From Bacillota bacterium (GTDB taxonomy: Bacteria; Bacillota; Limnochordia; Limnochordales; Limnochordaceae), in assembly GCA_017577405.1 (NCBI GenBank), contig PIUA01000023.1:185647-249646 (forward strand): a stretch of 64,000 nt of DNA, given 5' to 3'. The position numbers and the translations under genes were made by a program. How positions within the stretch are numbered: the stretch's first letter is position 1; each line of letters opens with the position of its first letter. This document shows, in pieces, positions 8,258-17,148 of this stretch. The notes beneath the pieces are model-generated. The model did no database searches, had not been told where the DNA came from, and was given only the letters and a program-made list of their open reading frames with translations.

Positions 8258-10497
8258 GCCGCCGCCCGGGGGTCGAACCGCTTGAGCAGGACCGAGTTGG
8301 TCACCACCGAGACGGAGCTGAAGGCCATGGCCGCCCCGGCCAGGATGGGGCTGAGGAAGCCCAGGGCCGCCAGGGGGATCCCCAGGGAGTTGTAGATCAG
8401 GGCCCAGAAGAGGTTCTGGCGGATCTTCCGCATGGTCTGGCGGCTCAGCCGGATGGCGGCCGCGATCCCCATGAGATCGCCGCTCATCAGGGTGATGTCC
8501 GCCGTCTCCAGGGCCACGTCCGTTCCCGTGCCGACGGCGATCCCGACGTCGGCCGCGGCCAGCGCGGGCGCATCGTTGATGCCGTCGCCCACCATGGCCA
8601 CCCGGAGCCCCCGGGCCTTCAACGCCTGAACTTGGCTCGCCTTCTGGTCGGGCAGGACCTCCGCCAGGACATGATCGGGTTCAATGCCCACCTGGGCGGC
8701 AATGGATCGGGCGGTCCGGACGTTGTCGCCGGTGAGCATCCAGATCTCCAGGCCCATGGCCCGCAGGGCGCCGATGGCCTGGGCCGCCCCCGGCTTCACC
8801 TGGTCGGCGACGGCCACCAGGCCGGCCGCCTGACCGTCGACGGCGACCAGCATCGCGGTCTGTCCCGCCGCCTCCAGGGCCTCCTGGGCCTGGTGGAGGG
8901 CGGCGGTTGCGATGCCGGCCTCCGCCATCAGCCGCTGGGTCCCCACCAGCACCTGGCGGCCTTCCACCCGGGCCCGGACGCCCCGCCCGGGAAGGGCCTC
9001 GAAGGCCTCCGGCTCGGCGAGAGGAAGCTGGCGGGCCTCCGCCCCGGCCAGGATGGCCGACGCCAGAGGATGCTCGGACCGCCGTTCGGCCGAGGCGACC
9101 ACCCGCAGGAGCTCCTCCTCCGTCCACCCGGGCAGGGGGACCACCTGGGTGAGGTGGGGTTCGCCGGTGGTGATGGTCCCCGTCTTGTCCAGCACGATCG
9201 CATCCAGCCGGTGGGCCGCCTCCAGGTGCTCGCCCCCCTTGAAGAGGATGCCGTGCTCCGCGCCCAGGCCCGTCCCCACCATGATGGCCGTGGGGGTGGC
9301 CAGGCCCAGCGCACAGGGGCAGGAGATGACCAGGACGGCCGTCATGGCCAGGATGGAGGCGGTCAGGTCGCCGGTGGTGAGGTACCAGCCGGCGAAGGCG
9401 AGGAGGCTCAAGCCCACCACCGCGGGCACGAAGACCTGGGAGACCCGATCGGCCAGGCGCTGGATGGGCGCCTTGGAGGCCTGGGCCTCCTCCACGATCC
9501 GGATGATCTGGGCCAGGGTGGTGCCCGCGCCCACCCGGGTCGCCTCGAAGGTGAAGCTCCCCTGCTTGTTGATGGTCCCCCCCACCACCTCATCGCCGGG
9601 ACCCTTGTCCACCGGGAGGCTCTCGCCCGTCAGCATGGATTCGTCCACGGACGAGTGGCCCTCCACCACCCGGCCGTCCACGGGAACCCGCTCGCCGGGC
9701 CGGACCACCACCCGGTCGCCCACCTGGACCTGATCGATGGGGAGCTCGAGGGTCTCACCGTCGCGGATCACCCGGGCCGTCCGGGGCTGAAGCCCCATCA
9801 GCTTCCGGATGGCCTCGGAGGTCTGGCCCTTGGCCCGGGCCTCCAGGAGCTTGCCCAGGAGAACCAAGGTGATCAGCACCGCGCTGGTCTCAAAGTAGTA
9901 GCCGGGGATGCCCAGCTCCGGCCAGAGGAGGGCGGCCAGGCTGTAGCCATAGGCGGCGGAGGTGCCCAGGGCGACCAGGACTGACATGTTGGCGTTCCGG
10001 CCCCGCAGGTTGACGTACGCATCCTTGTAAAACTGCCAGCCGGCGCCGAACTGGACGGGGGTGGCCAGGAGGAACTGGACCCACCCGTTGTTCAGGAGCT
10101 GGCTGAGCCCGCCCCCGACGCCGGCCATGTGGAGGATCATGCCGAGGAGGAGGGGCGCGGAGAAGAGGGCCGCCAGGCCAAAAGCCCGCTGCTGGCGGCG
10201 GATTTCCTGCTCCCGGGCGGCCTTCTCAGCATCGGAGGCCTCAGGGGCCCCGTCGGCCAGGGGGTAGGCCTGGTAGCCGGCCGCCTCCACAGCCTTCCGG
10301 AGGTCGTCCACCCCCAGCTGGGTCGGATCGAAGGTGACCGTCGCCTGCTCCGTGGCCAGATTGACCGTCGCGGTGATGACGCCGGGCAGCCGGGCCAGAG
10401 CCCGCTCCACCCGGGCCGAGCAGTTGGCGCAGGTCATGCCGACGATGCCCAGGCGGGCCCGGGCGCCCTGGTCCACCGCCTGACTGGACGCTGCCAT
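8254..10497 (-). CDS. copA: Copper-exporting P1B-type ATPase
   Basis: Pumps Cu(I) out of the cytoplasm at the expense of ATP. 747 residues, usual size for CopA with one metal-binding domain. In order: one N-terminal heavy-metal domain with GMTCANC (residues about 20-26), membrane helices, the phosphatase TGES loop, the transmembrane metal site SCPCAL near residue 393, the phosphorylated aspartate in DKTGT near 435, the SEHPLA motif, TGDN and the hinge [10 protein letters not shown]. These identify the Cu/Ag subgroup. No CsoR or CopZ gene is adjacent, but a CsoR-type operator lies just upstream, so copper induction is likely. Confidence 0.96.
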   Translation of the reverse strand: MAASSQAVDQGARARLGIVGMTCANCSARVERALARLPGVITATVNLATEQATVTFDPTQLGVDDLRKAVEAAGYQAYPLADGAPEASDAEKAAREQEIRRQQRAFGLAALFSAPLLLGMILHMAGVGGGLSQLLNNGWVQFLLATPVQFGAGWQFYKDAYVNLRGRNANMSVLVALGTSAAYGYSLAALLWPELGIPGYYFETSAVLITLVLLGKLLEARAKGQTSEAIRKLMGLQPRTARVIRDGETLELPIDQVQVGDRVVVRPGERVPVDGRVVEGHSSVDESMLTGESLPVDKGPGDEVVGGTINKQGSFTFEATRVGAGTTLAQIIRIVEEAQASKAPIQRLADRVSQVFVPAVVGLSLLAFAGWYLTTGDLTASILAMTAVLVISCPCALGLATPTAIMVGTGLGAEHGILFKGGEHLEAAHRLDAIVLDKTGTITTGEPHLTQVVPLPGWTEEELLRVVASAERRSEHPLASAILAGAEARQLPLAEPEAFEALPGRGVRARVEGRQVLVGTQRLMAEAGIATAALHQAQEALEAAGQTAMLVAVDGQAAGLVAVADQVKPGAAQAIGALRAMGLEIWMLTGDNVRTARSIAAQVGIEPDHVLAEVLPDQKASQVQALKARGLRVAMVGDGINDAPALAAADVGIAVGTGTDVALETADITLMSGDLMGIAAAIRLSRQTMRKIRQNLFWALIYNSLGIPLAALGFLSPILAGAAMAFSSVSVVTNSVLLKRFDPRAAA

Positions 10498-10524
10498 GGC
10501 TCAGCCACTCCCTTAGCGCATAGA

Positions 10525-10539
10525 TACCCTACATGGGTA
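10525..10539. promoter_or_regulatory. Predicted CsoR-type operator of copA
   Basis: A perfect interrupted palindrome, TACCC-TACAT-GGGTA, lies in the copA leader, downstream of its -10. It closely resembles the copper-sensing CsoR operator described for Bacillus copZA (TACCC, five bases, GGGTA). Repression without copper and release by Cu(I) is inferred from that resemblance and from the position. Confidence 0.7.
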
Positions 10540-10555
10540 CCCCATCTACACTCCC

Positions 10556-10584
10556 AGTCTAAAAAAGGTGAGGACGCCTGTCAA
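10556..10584 (-). promoter_or_regulatory. Sigma-A promoter of copA
   Basis: On the minus strand TTGACA (10584-10579) is separated by exactly 17 bases from TAGACT (10561-10556). This gives a consensus -35 and a four-of-six -10, 59 bases before the copA start. Confidence 0.75.
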
Positions 10585-10637
10585 GCACGGCCGATCGGTC
10601 ACCGGGAGCCTTTGGCCCGCCAACGGGAGCCGACGCC

Positions 10638-10666
10638 TTGACCCTTGGCCCACCCCGACATATACT
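10638..10666 (+). promoter_or_regulatory. Sigma-A promoter of the HtrA-type protease operon
   Basis: TTGACC at 10638-10643, a 17-base spacer and TATACT at 10661-10666 lie 38 bases before the protease start. It is divergent from the copA promoter. Confidence 0.8.
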
Positions 10667-10703
10667 GCTCCAAAAGGTCAAGGAAGGTCAGGAGGGTGGG
10701 GCC

Positions 10704-11651
10704 ATGGAGCGGGACGGAGAACTTCTGGATGCTTACTCCCAAGCGGTGATCCACGCCACCGAGGTGGCCGGGCCGGCCGTGGTCCAGGTGCGGACCCGGC
10801 AGGCGCCGTCGGCCTTCTTCGGGCTGATGCCGCCCCGCCAGGGTCTGGGTTCCGGGGTGGTCATTGATGGAGCCCGGGGGCGGATCATCACCAACAGCCA
10901 CGTGGTGGCCGGTTCCGAAGGGGTGGAGGTGGGCCTGCAGGACGGGCGGCGGGGCCGGGCCCGGGTGATCGCCTCCGATCCTGCCCGGGACCTGGCCCTC
11001 TTGGAGACGGACCTCCGTCCCCTCCAGGCGGCGGAGCTCAGCCCCCACCCGCCCCGGGTCGGCCAGCTGGTGGTGGCCATCGGCAATCCCTTGGGCTTGG
11101 AGTCGACGGTGACTGCCGGCGTGATCTCAGCCATCGGGCGGGCTCTGGTCTCCCCCCTGGGGGAGATGACGGACCTGATCCAGACCGACGCCTCCATCAA
11201 CCCGGGCAACAGCGGTGGGCCCCTGGTGGACGGGGCCGGACGGGTGGTGGGCATCAACACGGCGGTCATCTCCGGGGCCCAGGGCATCGGTTTCGCCATC
11301 CCGGCCGAGGCGGTCCGCCGCTTCCTCGCCGAAGTGGACGGGAGCGAGGTCCGGCCCTTGGGCCAGCGGGACCGGCTCTACCTGGGCCTGAGCGGCATCC
11401 CCCAGATGCTGGAGGACGGCCGCATGGGCCTGCTCGTCCTGGAGGTCTTCCCGGGCTCCCCGGCGGCCGCCGGGGGCCTGCAGCCCTTGGACGTCATCCT
11501 CTCCGTCAACGGCCAGCCTGTGGCCAGCCCTGACGAGATCCGGGCCGCCCTCCGGCGGGCAGGACGCCGTCCCGTCTGGGTGGAAGCTTTGCGACAGGGG
11601 AGAAGGTTAAGGGTGCGGATCACGCCCGCGATCGTGCGGGGGCCGGCATGA
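10704..11651 (+). CDS. S1C (HtrA/DegP-type) serine protease with C-terminal PDZ domain, no membrane anchor
   Basis: Trypsin-fold protease with PDZ domain, 315 residues. The catalytic triad is H66 (TNSHVVAG), D96 (DPARDLALLE) and S170 (NPGNSGGPL). The PDZ domain fills about residues 225-310 (VFPGSPAAAGGLQPLDVI). Most HtrA proteins carry a signal peptide or an N-terminal membrane helix; here the mature-like sequence begins at once, so the protein should stay in the cytoplasm unless the start is wrong. ATG 10704 is well supported by GGAGG at 10691-10695. The stop overlaps the frame of the next gene, so both are probably cotranscribed. Substrates are unknown; a quality-control role is inferred. 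Confidence 0.88.
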   Translation: MERDGELLDAYSQAVIHATEVAGPAVVQVRTRQAPSAFFGLMPPRQGLGSGVVIDGARGRIITNSHVVAGSEGVEVGLQDGRRGRARVIASDPARDLALLETDLRPLQAAELSPHPPRVGQLVVAIGNPLGLESTVTAGVISAIGRALVSPLGEMTDLIQTDASINPGNSGGPLVDGAGRVVGINTAVISGAQGIGFAIPAEAVRRFLAEVDGSEVRPLGQRDRLYLGLSGIPQMLEDGRMGLLVLEVFPGSPAAAGGLQPLDVILSVNGQPVASPDEIRAALRRAGRRPVWVEALRQGRRLRVRITPAIVRGPA

Positions 11652-11668
11652 GGCCTGAGGAGGATGGC

Positions 11669-12970
11669 ATGGCGGCGAAGAGCCGGTTCTTCATGGATCC
11701 CGTCCACGGCTTCATCGTGCTGTCGGACGAGCTGATGCTCCAGCTGGTGGACACCGCCGAGTTTCAGCGGCTGCGCCGGATCCGGCAGTTGGGGGCCTCC
11801 TTCGGCACCTACCACGGGGCGGAGCATACCCGCTTCGGCCACTCCCTGGGTGCGCTCCACCTCCTGGAGCGGGCCCTGGCCTCCCTCGCCCAGCAAGGGG
11901 TCCGGCTGGCGCCTGACGAGGCCCGGCTCCTGCGGGCCGCGGTCCTCCTTCACGATGTGGGGCACGGCCCCTTCTCCCACGCGCTGGAAGGGCTGATCAC
12001 GCCCGGGCTCTCCCATGAGCGGTGGGGGGCAGCCATCATCACCTGGCCCGGCAGCCAGGTCCATCAGGTTCTGGCCGCGTGGGATCCCCAGCTCCCCCAC
12101 CAGGTGGCCAGCCTCCTTTTGGGGCAGGACGCCGCCTTGCCGCCCTGGGCCCGGGCCCTGCTCAGCAGCCAGTTGGACGTAGACCGGATGGACTACCTCC
12201 TCCGGGATGCCCACTTCACCGGCAGCCGCTACGGGCTCTTCGACCTGGACCAGCTCATCCGGCTCCTCCAGGTGCAGGACGGCGAGCTGGTCATCGGTCC
12301 CGACGGGCGGGAGGCGGTGGAGGAGTACGTCCTCGGCCGGTTCTTTATGTACCGCCGGGTGTATCTCCACCGGACCACCCGGGGCCACGAGCTCCTGCTC
12401 CACCAGGCCTGGCGGCGGGCCCGGGAGCTGGCGGCGGCCGGCCGGGGGGAGCCCAGCCGGTTGGCCTTCTGGCTGGCGTGGGAACCCGGCCGGGAGCCGG
12501 ACGCTGAGGCGATCCGAGCCTACCTGAACCTGGACGACAGCGACCTCTGGTATGCGCTCAAGGGGTGGCGGGCCGATCCCGACCCAATCCTGGCCGATCT
12601 GGCGGGCCGGTTTCTGGACCGGCGCCTCCTCAAGCCCCTCTTCCGGGAGCCGGTGCCCCACCTGCCCGCAGGGTTTTTGGAGGCCGCCTCCGAACGGGTA
12701 CGCCAGTCGGGGTGGGATCCGGCCCACTACCTGGTGGTCGACCGGGTGCAGAGCATCGCCTACGATCCCTACGGCCCGCAGCCGGGCCGGGCGCCCATCA
12801 CCGTCGCCGGGCCCGAGGGCCCCGTGGAGCTGAGTCAGCTCTCCACCCTGGTCGCCGCCGCGGCCGAGCTGGCCAGGCCGGCCTTCCAGGTCTACGTGCC
12901 AGCGGAGGTGCGGCCGGAGCTCCAAGCCCTGATGAGGGATCTCGGGGAAGCGGAGGGGCAACGAGGGTGA
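11669..12970 (+). CDS. HD domain protein, dGTPase/YwfO-like phosphohydrolase
   Basis: Metal-dependent phosphohydrolase of the HD superfamily (COG1078, YwfO-like), 433 residues. The family start FFMDPVHGFI, a first histidine in HTRFGHSLG, the HD pair in LLHDVGHGPFSHA and a later LDVDRMDYLLRD are all present; together they form the metal site. Some relatives hydrolyse dNTPs, others phospholipid or nucleotide phosphates. ATG 11669 is favoured because AGGAGG is at 11658-11663 and the conserved sequence starts soon after. ATG 11648, overlapping the protease stop as ATGA, is the alternative. Confidence 0.87.
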   Translation: MAAKSRFFMDPVHGFIVLSDELMLQLVDTAEFQRLRRIRQLGASFGTYHGAEHTRFGHSLGALHLLERALASLAQQGVRLAPDEARLLRAAVLLHDVGHGPFSHALEGLITPGLSHERWGAAIITWPGSQVHQVLAAWDPQLPHQVASLLLGQDAALPPWARALLSSQLDVDRMDYLLRDAHFTGSRYGLFDLDQLIRLLQVQDGELVIGPDGREAVEEYVLGRFFMYRRVYLHRTTRGHELLLHQAWRRARELAAAGRGEPSRLAFWLAWEPGREPDAEAIRAYLNLDDSDLWYALKGWRADPDPILADLAGRFLDRRLLKPLFREPVPHLPAGFLEAASERVRQSGWDPAHYLVVDRVQSIAYDPYGPQPGRAPITVAGPEGPVELSQLSTLVAAAAELARPAFQVYVPAEVRPELQALMRDLGEAEGQRG

Positions 12971-14046
12971 ACTCGGCATTGACCCAAGGGACCACCGGGC
13001 CTGCGGCCGTCTGCCTGGGTGAGCTGCTCATCGACATGGTGCCGGAGCCGGCGGGCGTTCCCCTGGAGGAGGTGGCCGCCTTCCGGCCCGCGGTGGGCGG
13101 CGCGCCGGCCAACGTGGCCGTCGGCTTGGCCCGGCTGGGCCATCCCAGCCGATTCGTGGGGAAGGTGGGGGAGGATGGGTTCGGCCGGCGGGCCATCCAG
13201 GTGCTGGCCGAGGCCGGCGTCCAGGTGGACCAGATCCGCACCACGGCCCAGGCCCGCACGCCCCTGGCCTTTGTCAGCCTCAGCCCCACGGGGGAGCGGG
13301 AGTTCCTCTTCTACCGGGAGCCGGGCGCCGACAGCCTGCTCACGGGGGAGGAGCTGGACCGGGCCAGCCTGGAGCGGGCCCCCATCTTCCACCTCGGTTC
13401 CATCAGCCTCATCCACGAGCCCTCCCGGACGGCCACCCTCACCGCGTTGCGGTGGGCCCACGAGGGGGGCGCGCTCATCTCCTACGACCCCAATCTTCGG
13501 GCGCCTCTCTGGCCCAGCCTCGCCGAGGCCCACCGGCGCCTGCGGGAGCCCTTGGACCGGACCCACATCCTCAAGGCGAGCATCGAGGAGCTGGCCTTCC
13601 TGGTGGCGCCAGCCCCTGACGGGGCGATCCTCGCCCGGCCTCTGGAGCCCTCCGACGGGGAGGCGGCTTCGGCCCAGCTGATGGAGGCGTATCCCAACCT
13701 GGTGGCGGTGGTGGTCACCTTCGGGGGGCGGGGCGCCGCGGTGCGGACCCGGTGGGGCTGGAGCTTCGTGCCGCCCTTCCGGGTGCCGGTGCGGGACACC
13801 ACCGGCGCGGGGGATGGGCTGGTGGCCGGCCTGCTCCACTGGATCTGGCGGGTGGCCCGGCGGGAAGGTCGCTCGCCCCGGGAGATGGCAGCCGCCTTGG
13901 ACCGGGATCGGTGGTACGGCGCGGTCCGCTTCGGTCAAGGGGTGAGCGCGGTGACCATCACTCGTCTGGGGGTCATCCCGGCCCTGCCCACCTTGCAGGA
14001 GCTGGCCGCCTTCCTCGCGGCCCAAGGCGAAATGGAGCTCCTCTGA
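12967..14046 (+). CDS. PfkB family carbohydrate kinase (fructokinase-like)
   Basis: Ribokinase/PfkB fold kinase, 359 residues, that phosphorylates a sugar with ATP. The N-terminal motif VGGAPANVAVGLARLG and the C-terminal motif DTTGAGDGLVAGLL, containing the catalytic aspartate, are both present. The opening CLGELLIDM matches bacterial fructokinases best, so fructose is the most likely substrate, but related keto-sugar kinases look similar. The gene is longer than typical fructokinases (about 320) because of extra residues between about 215 and 245. GTG 12967 overlaps the stop of the HD gene. Confidence 0.87.
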   Translation: MNSALTQGTTGPAAVCLGELLIDMVPEPAGVPLEEVAAFRPAVGGAPANVAVGLARLGHPSRFVGKVGEDGFGRRAIQVLAEAGVQVDQIRTTAQARTPLAFVSLSPTGEREFLFYREPGADSLLTGEELDRASLERAPIFHLGSISLIHEPSRTATLTALRWAHEGGALISYDPNLRAPLWPSLAEAHRRLREPLDRTHILKASIEELAFLVAPAPDGAILARPLEPSDGEAASAQLMEAYPNLVAVVVTFGGRGAAVRTRWGWSFVPPFRVPVRDTTGAGDGLVAGLLHWIWRVARREGRSPREMAAALDRDRWYGAVRFGQGVSAVTITRLGVIPALPTLQELAAFLAAQGEMELL

Positions 14047-14056
14047 TGGGGAGCTC

Positions 14057-14143
14057 CTACAGGACGATCTTCAGGACCAAGCCGGCCAGGGCCAGCACGC
14101 CCAAGCCGATGAGGAAGTACCGCCAGTTGATCTGATCGGTCAT
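14057..14143 (-). CDS. 28-residue single-pass membrane peptide, coupled to the aminotransferase gene
   Basis: Very short gene whose ATG overlaps the stop of the upstream aminotransferase as ATGA (14143-14140). The product has a short polar start (MTDQINWRY) followed by about 16 hydrophobic residues and a single lysine near the end, which fits one membrane helix. A GGAG sequence upstream, inside the aminotransferase, could serve as ribosome binding site. The ORF fills almost exactly the space between two convergent genes. No homologue is known to me; a role as a small membrane-associated regulator or partner is only possible. Confidence 0.6.
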   Translation of the reverse strand: MTDQINWRYFLIGLGVLALAGLVLKIVL

Positions 14144-15336
14144 GGCTCCATCTCCTCCCAGAAGGCCTGCCAGCGGTCGAGGGCTTCGGCCAGCCGTTCA
14201 GTGGACGCGGCGTAGGAGAGGCGCAGGTACCCTTCGGTCCCGAAGGCGGTGCCCGGGACGGTGGCCGTCGCCGCCCCTTCCAGCAAGAGCTCGGCCAGCT
14301 GCTGGCTGCTCTGGATCACCTGGCCCCGCCACGTCCGGCCGAAGAGGCCCGAGACCTTAGGGAAAAGATAGAAGGCGCCCTGGGGCGTCGGGCAGCTGAG
14401 GCCAGGCAGCCGGCGCAGTCCCGCCAGCAGCAGGTCCCGCCGCTCCCGGAAGGTGCGGACCATCGTCTCGACACTGGCCTGGGAACCCTGGAGGGCCTCG
14501 ATGGCGGCTACCTGGGCGAAGGTGGTGGCGTTGGAGGTGGCGTGGCTCTGGAGGGTGGTCATGGCGGCCACCAGGGGCTGAGGCCCTGCCGCGTAGCCCA
14601 ACCGCCAGCCCGTCATGGCGTAGGCCTTGGAAAAGCCGTTGATCACCACCGCCCGCTCCTGGAGCTCAGGCTTGAGGCGGAGGAGGCTCTCGTTCCGGGC
14701 GCCGTCGTAGACGAAGGGCTCGTAGATCTCATCGGAGATGACCCAGCAGCCGGGGGCCTCCGCCAGGACCTCCCCCAGGGCGGCCAGCTCCTCGGGGGTG
14801 TAGACGGCCCCCGTGGGGTTGTGGGGCGAGTTGAGGATGAGCACCCGGGCCCCCTGAACGGCCTCGGACAGCACCTCGGGGCGGAGCTTGAAGCCGTCTT
14901 CCTCCCGGGTGGGGAGGATGACGGGCTCCGCATCGACCAAGCTCGCTTGATCGGCGTAGCTCACCCAGTAGGGGGCGGGGATGAGCACCCGATCGCCTGG
15001 GTTGCAGAGGGCTTGCAGGGCCAGGAAGATGGCGTGCTTGGCTCCAACGGTGACCAGCACGTTCTCGGCCCTGTAGGGGAGGCCGTTGACCCGGGCCAGC
15101 TTCTCCGCGATGGCCTCCCGCAGCTCGGGCAGGCCGGCGGCCGGGGTGTACTTGGTCCGGCCCGCGGCCAGAGCCCGGACCGCCGCCTCTTTGATGGCTT
15201 CGGGGGTGTCGGCGTCCGGCTCGCCCACGCTCAGGTCGATCACATCCACACCCCGGGCTTTCAACACCCGGGCCCGGGCCCCCATGGCCAGGGTGGGGGA
15301 GGGTTGGATCCGGTCGAGGCGGCGAGCCAGTTCCAC
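14140..15336 (-). CDS. Class I pyridoxal-phosphate aminotransferase (aspartate aminotransferase type)
   Basis: PLP enzyme of the AspC/aminotransferase-I family, 398 residues, moving an amino group between an amino acid such as aspartate and 2-oxoglutarate. The start LSVGEPDADTP, the NSPHNPTGAVY motif, the cofactor region SDEIYEPFVY and the Schiff-base lysine in GFSKAYAMTGWRLGY match the Ib subgroup of thermophiles and Bacillus. ATG 15336 is 15 bases after AGGAG-like sequence and the family's start is conserved. It lies downstream of the barrel-protein gene on the same strand and is coupled to a 28-codon ORF. Confidence 0.92.
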   Translation of the reverse strand: MELARRLDRIQPSPTLAMGARARVLKARGVDVIDLSVGEPDADTPEAIKEAAVRALAAGRTKYTPAAGLPELREAIAEKLARVNGLPYRAENVLVTVGAKHAIFLALQALCNPGDRVLIPAPYWVSYADQASLVDAEPVILPTREEDGFKLRPEVLSEAVQGARVLILNSPHNPTGAVYTPEELAALGEVLAEAPGCWVISDEIYEPFVYDGARNESLLRLKPELQERAVVINGFSKAYAMTGWRLGYAAGPQPLVAAMTTLQSHATSNATTFAQVAAIEALQGSQASVETMVRTFRERRDLLLAGLRRLPGLSCPTPQGAFYLFPKVSGLFGRTWRGQVIQSSQQLAELLLEGAATATVPGTAFGTEGYLRLSYAASTERLAEALDRWQAFWEEMEP

Positions 15337-15423
15337 CGTGGATGCTCCTTTCGTCCGGCTGACCCCAGGCCCGGCGGCTTCTCCTGCACAGGCCCGTCGC
15401 CGGGCTCGATCCCGAGGGCAGGC

Positions 15424-16410
15424 TTAGAATCGGATGGAAAGCTCGGCGCGGACTCGGGCGGAGGCGAGATCCAGCTGGGTCAGTCCGGCGGCCAGGTCGA
15501 TCTGGACCGCGCCCACATGGAACCCGGCGCCGACGGTGGTCATGATGGTCCGCCCGGGATCCAGCTGCTGGCCGGCCCGCAGGACCACCGACCCCTGCTT
15601 GTTGGCAGCCCATTCGCCCCCGTAGCTCAGAGTTCCTTCCGTGGACAGGTCGGCTCTGAGGGCGACGGGCCACCCTTCCGGGTGGTAGGCCAGGCCGATC
15701 CGGCTCTCGGCCGGATCCAGCTCCTCCGGCCGCTCCAGGCTGGACCAGACCCGCCGCAGGACCGCCCCGATGCGGAGCTCGGGGGTGGGCTCCGCGAGCA
15801 CTCCTAGGTCCAGAACCTCTCCCTGGCGGCCTTCCACCAAGGTCTGGGAAACGGTGACGTACTCCCGCTCCGTTAGCCGGCGCAAGGTGAGGCCCACCGC
15901 CAGGCGCCGCCACCCCACCGGCGGTTCCACCGCCTGGCCGCCGCCAATGGCCCACCAGTCGAGCCCGCGCACGTTGGCCGGCTGCGGATCGCCCGGCTGG
16001 GTCTCGGCTTGGAAGGCGGCGCCCAGGGCTACCTGGCCGATGCGGATGCCGGCGAAGGTCTCGATGGTCGCCTCATGGGTCTGGGGCGCGCCCGCTTCGA
16101 ACTGCTCCAGGACGTCCCGGAGCCGGGCCCAGCCCAGCCCCCCCAACCCCACGGAGATCTCGTTGGCGGGAACGGCCAAACCGGCGGGATTCCAGTAGAG
16201 GGCATGGAAACCTTCGGCCGCCGCGGTGTAGGCGTTGCCCATCCCCAGGGCCCGGGCGGTGATGGCGGCTGGCTCCGCGGCCGCCCGGGACCAAGGGAGG
16301 AGGCCGATCACCAAAAGGATGATGCTCAGGAAGCGAAGGTGTGGTGCTGATTCGGCTCCGAACCGGCGGGCGGCGTGCCGTGCGGCCGGTGTGGCGACTG
16401 GTGCTGCCAA
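15424..16410 (-). CDS. Predicted outer-membrane beta-barrel protein (PorV/UPF0164-like)
   Basis: Exported protein of about 328 residues. A charged start and a hydrophobic helix (FLSIILLVIGLL) precede a likely signal peptidase I site after SRAAA. The mature start RALGMGNAYTAAAEGFHALYWNPAGLA is the signature of FadL/PorV-like and UPF0164 barrels. The rest alternates hydrophobic and polar residues as in beta strands. The last residue is Phe (RAELSIRF), the classic C-terminal signal for barrel insertion. The start is uncertain: TTG 16410 has GGGGAG eight bases upstream; ATG 16446 is the alternative. In a Bacillota genome this argues for an outer membrane. Confidence 0.72.
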   Translation of the reverse strand: MAAPVATPAARHAARRFGAESAPHLRFLSIILLVIGLLPWSRAAAEPAAITARALGMGNAYTAAAEGFHALYWNPAGLAVPANEISVGLGGLGWARLRDVLEQFEAGAPQTHEATIETFAGIRIGQVALGAAFQAETQPGDPQPANVRGLDWWAIGGGQAVEPPVGWRRLAVGLTLRRLTEREYVTVSQTLVEGRQGEVLDLGVLAEPTPELRIGAVLRRVWSSLERPEELDPAESRIGLAYHPEGWPVALRADLSTEGTLSYGGEWAANKQGSVVLRAGQQLDPGRTIMTTVGAGFHVGAVQIDLAAGLTQLDLASARVRAELSIRF

Positions 16411-16491
16411 GACGGTTGCTCCCCCTGTCCCGACCCCGCCGCCCATTCTACCAACCCCGCCAGAGGCGGACAAGACAGGCTCCCCCACAGC

Positions 16492-16995
16492 TCAGGGCCC
16501 TGACGAGCCCTCCAGCCGGTGCTCGAAGAGGGTGAAGGCGGCCAGGGTCTTGGCATCCCGGACCTCGCCCCGGCGGATCATGGCCCGGAAGGTGTCCAGG
16601 GAGACCCACTCGACGGCGTCGATCACCTCGCCGGGATCCCGGCGGGTTTGGCCCGGGGTGAGGGAGCGAGCCAGGAAGAAGGACATCAGCTCGGTGCTGT
16701 AGCCTGGTGCCAGGAAGAGCTCCCCCAACGGTTCCAGTTCGCCGGCCACCACGCCCGCCTCCTCCTCTAGCTCGCGCCGGGCGCAGACGTCGGGCGGCTC
16801 GCCTGGTTCCAGGGTGCCGGCGGGGATCTCCCAGAGGGGCTGGTTGGCCCCCGGCCGGAACTGGCGGATCAGGCAGAGGCGGTCGTCCTGCACGGCCAGG
16901 ATGCCTACCGCGCCCGGGTGCTCGAGAACGGTGTAGGTCCGGGTCTGGCCGTCCACGGTGAAGGTCCGCTCTTCCAAGTGGAAGGGCGCGCTCAT
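16492..16995 (-). CDS. Nudix hydrolase (ADP-ribose pyrophosphatase type)
   Basis: Hydrolyses nucleoside diphosphate derivatives, most likely ADP-ribose to AMP and ribose-5-phosphate. 167 residues. The Nudix box is complete: G-TLEPG-E-PPDVCA-RRELEEEAG. The preceding IRQFRPGANQPLWEIPAGTLE matches the ADP-ribose pyrophosphatase group (NudF). The C-terminal DAKTLAAFTLFEH is also typical. ATG 16995 has AGGAGG within eight bases. It lies upstream of the barrel gene on the same strand with an 81-base gap. Confidence 0.9.
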   Translation of the reverse strand: MSAPFHLEERTFTVDGQTRTYTVLEHPGAVGILAVQDDRLCLIRQFRPGANQPLWEIPAGTLEPGEPPDVCARRELEEEAGVVAGELEPLGELFLAPGYSTELMSFFLARSLTPGQTRRDPGEVIDAVEWVSLDTFRAMIRRGEVRDAKTLAAFTLFEHRLEGSSGP

Positions 16996-17148
16996 AGGTC
17001 CTCCTCCTTCGACGCTGAGGTGGCCGGAGGCCCCGAGAGCCGCGAGGGCCGGAGGGTCTTGGTCTCCGGTGGGGAATCTGGACTCTGGATGCTCCGGCGT
17101 CCATCCCGAGTCTATCACGCTGCCACTTCCGGCAGGGGAGGAGAAACG

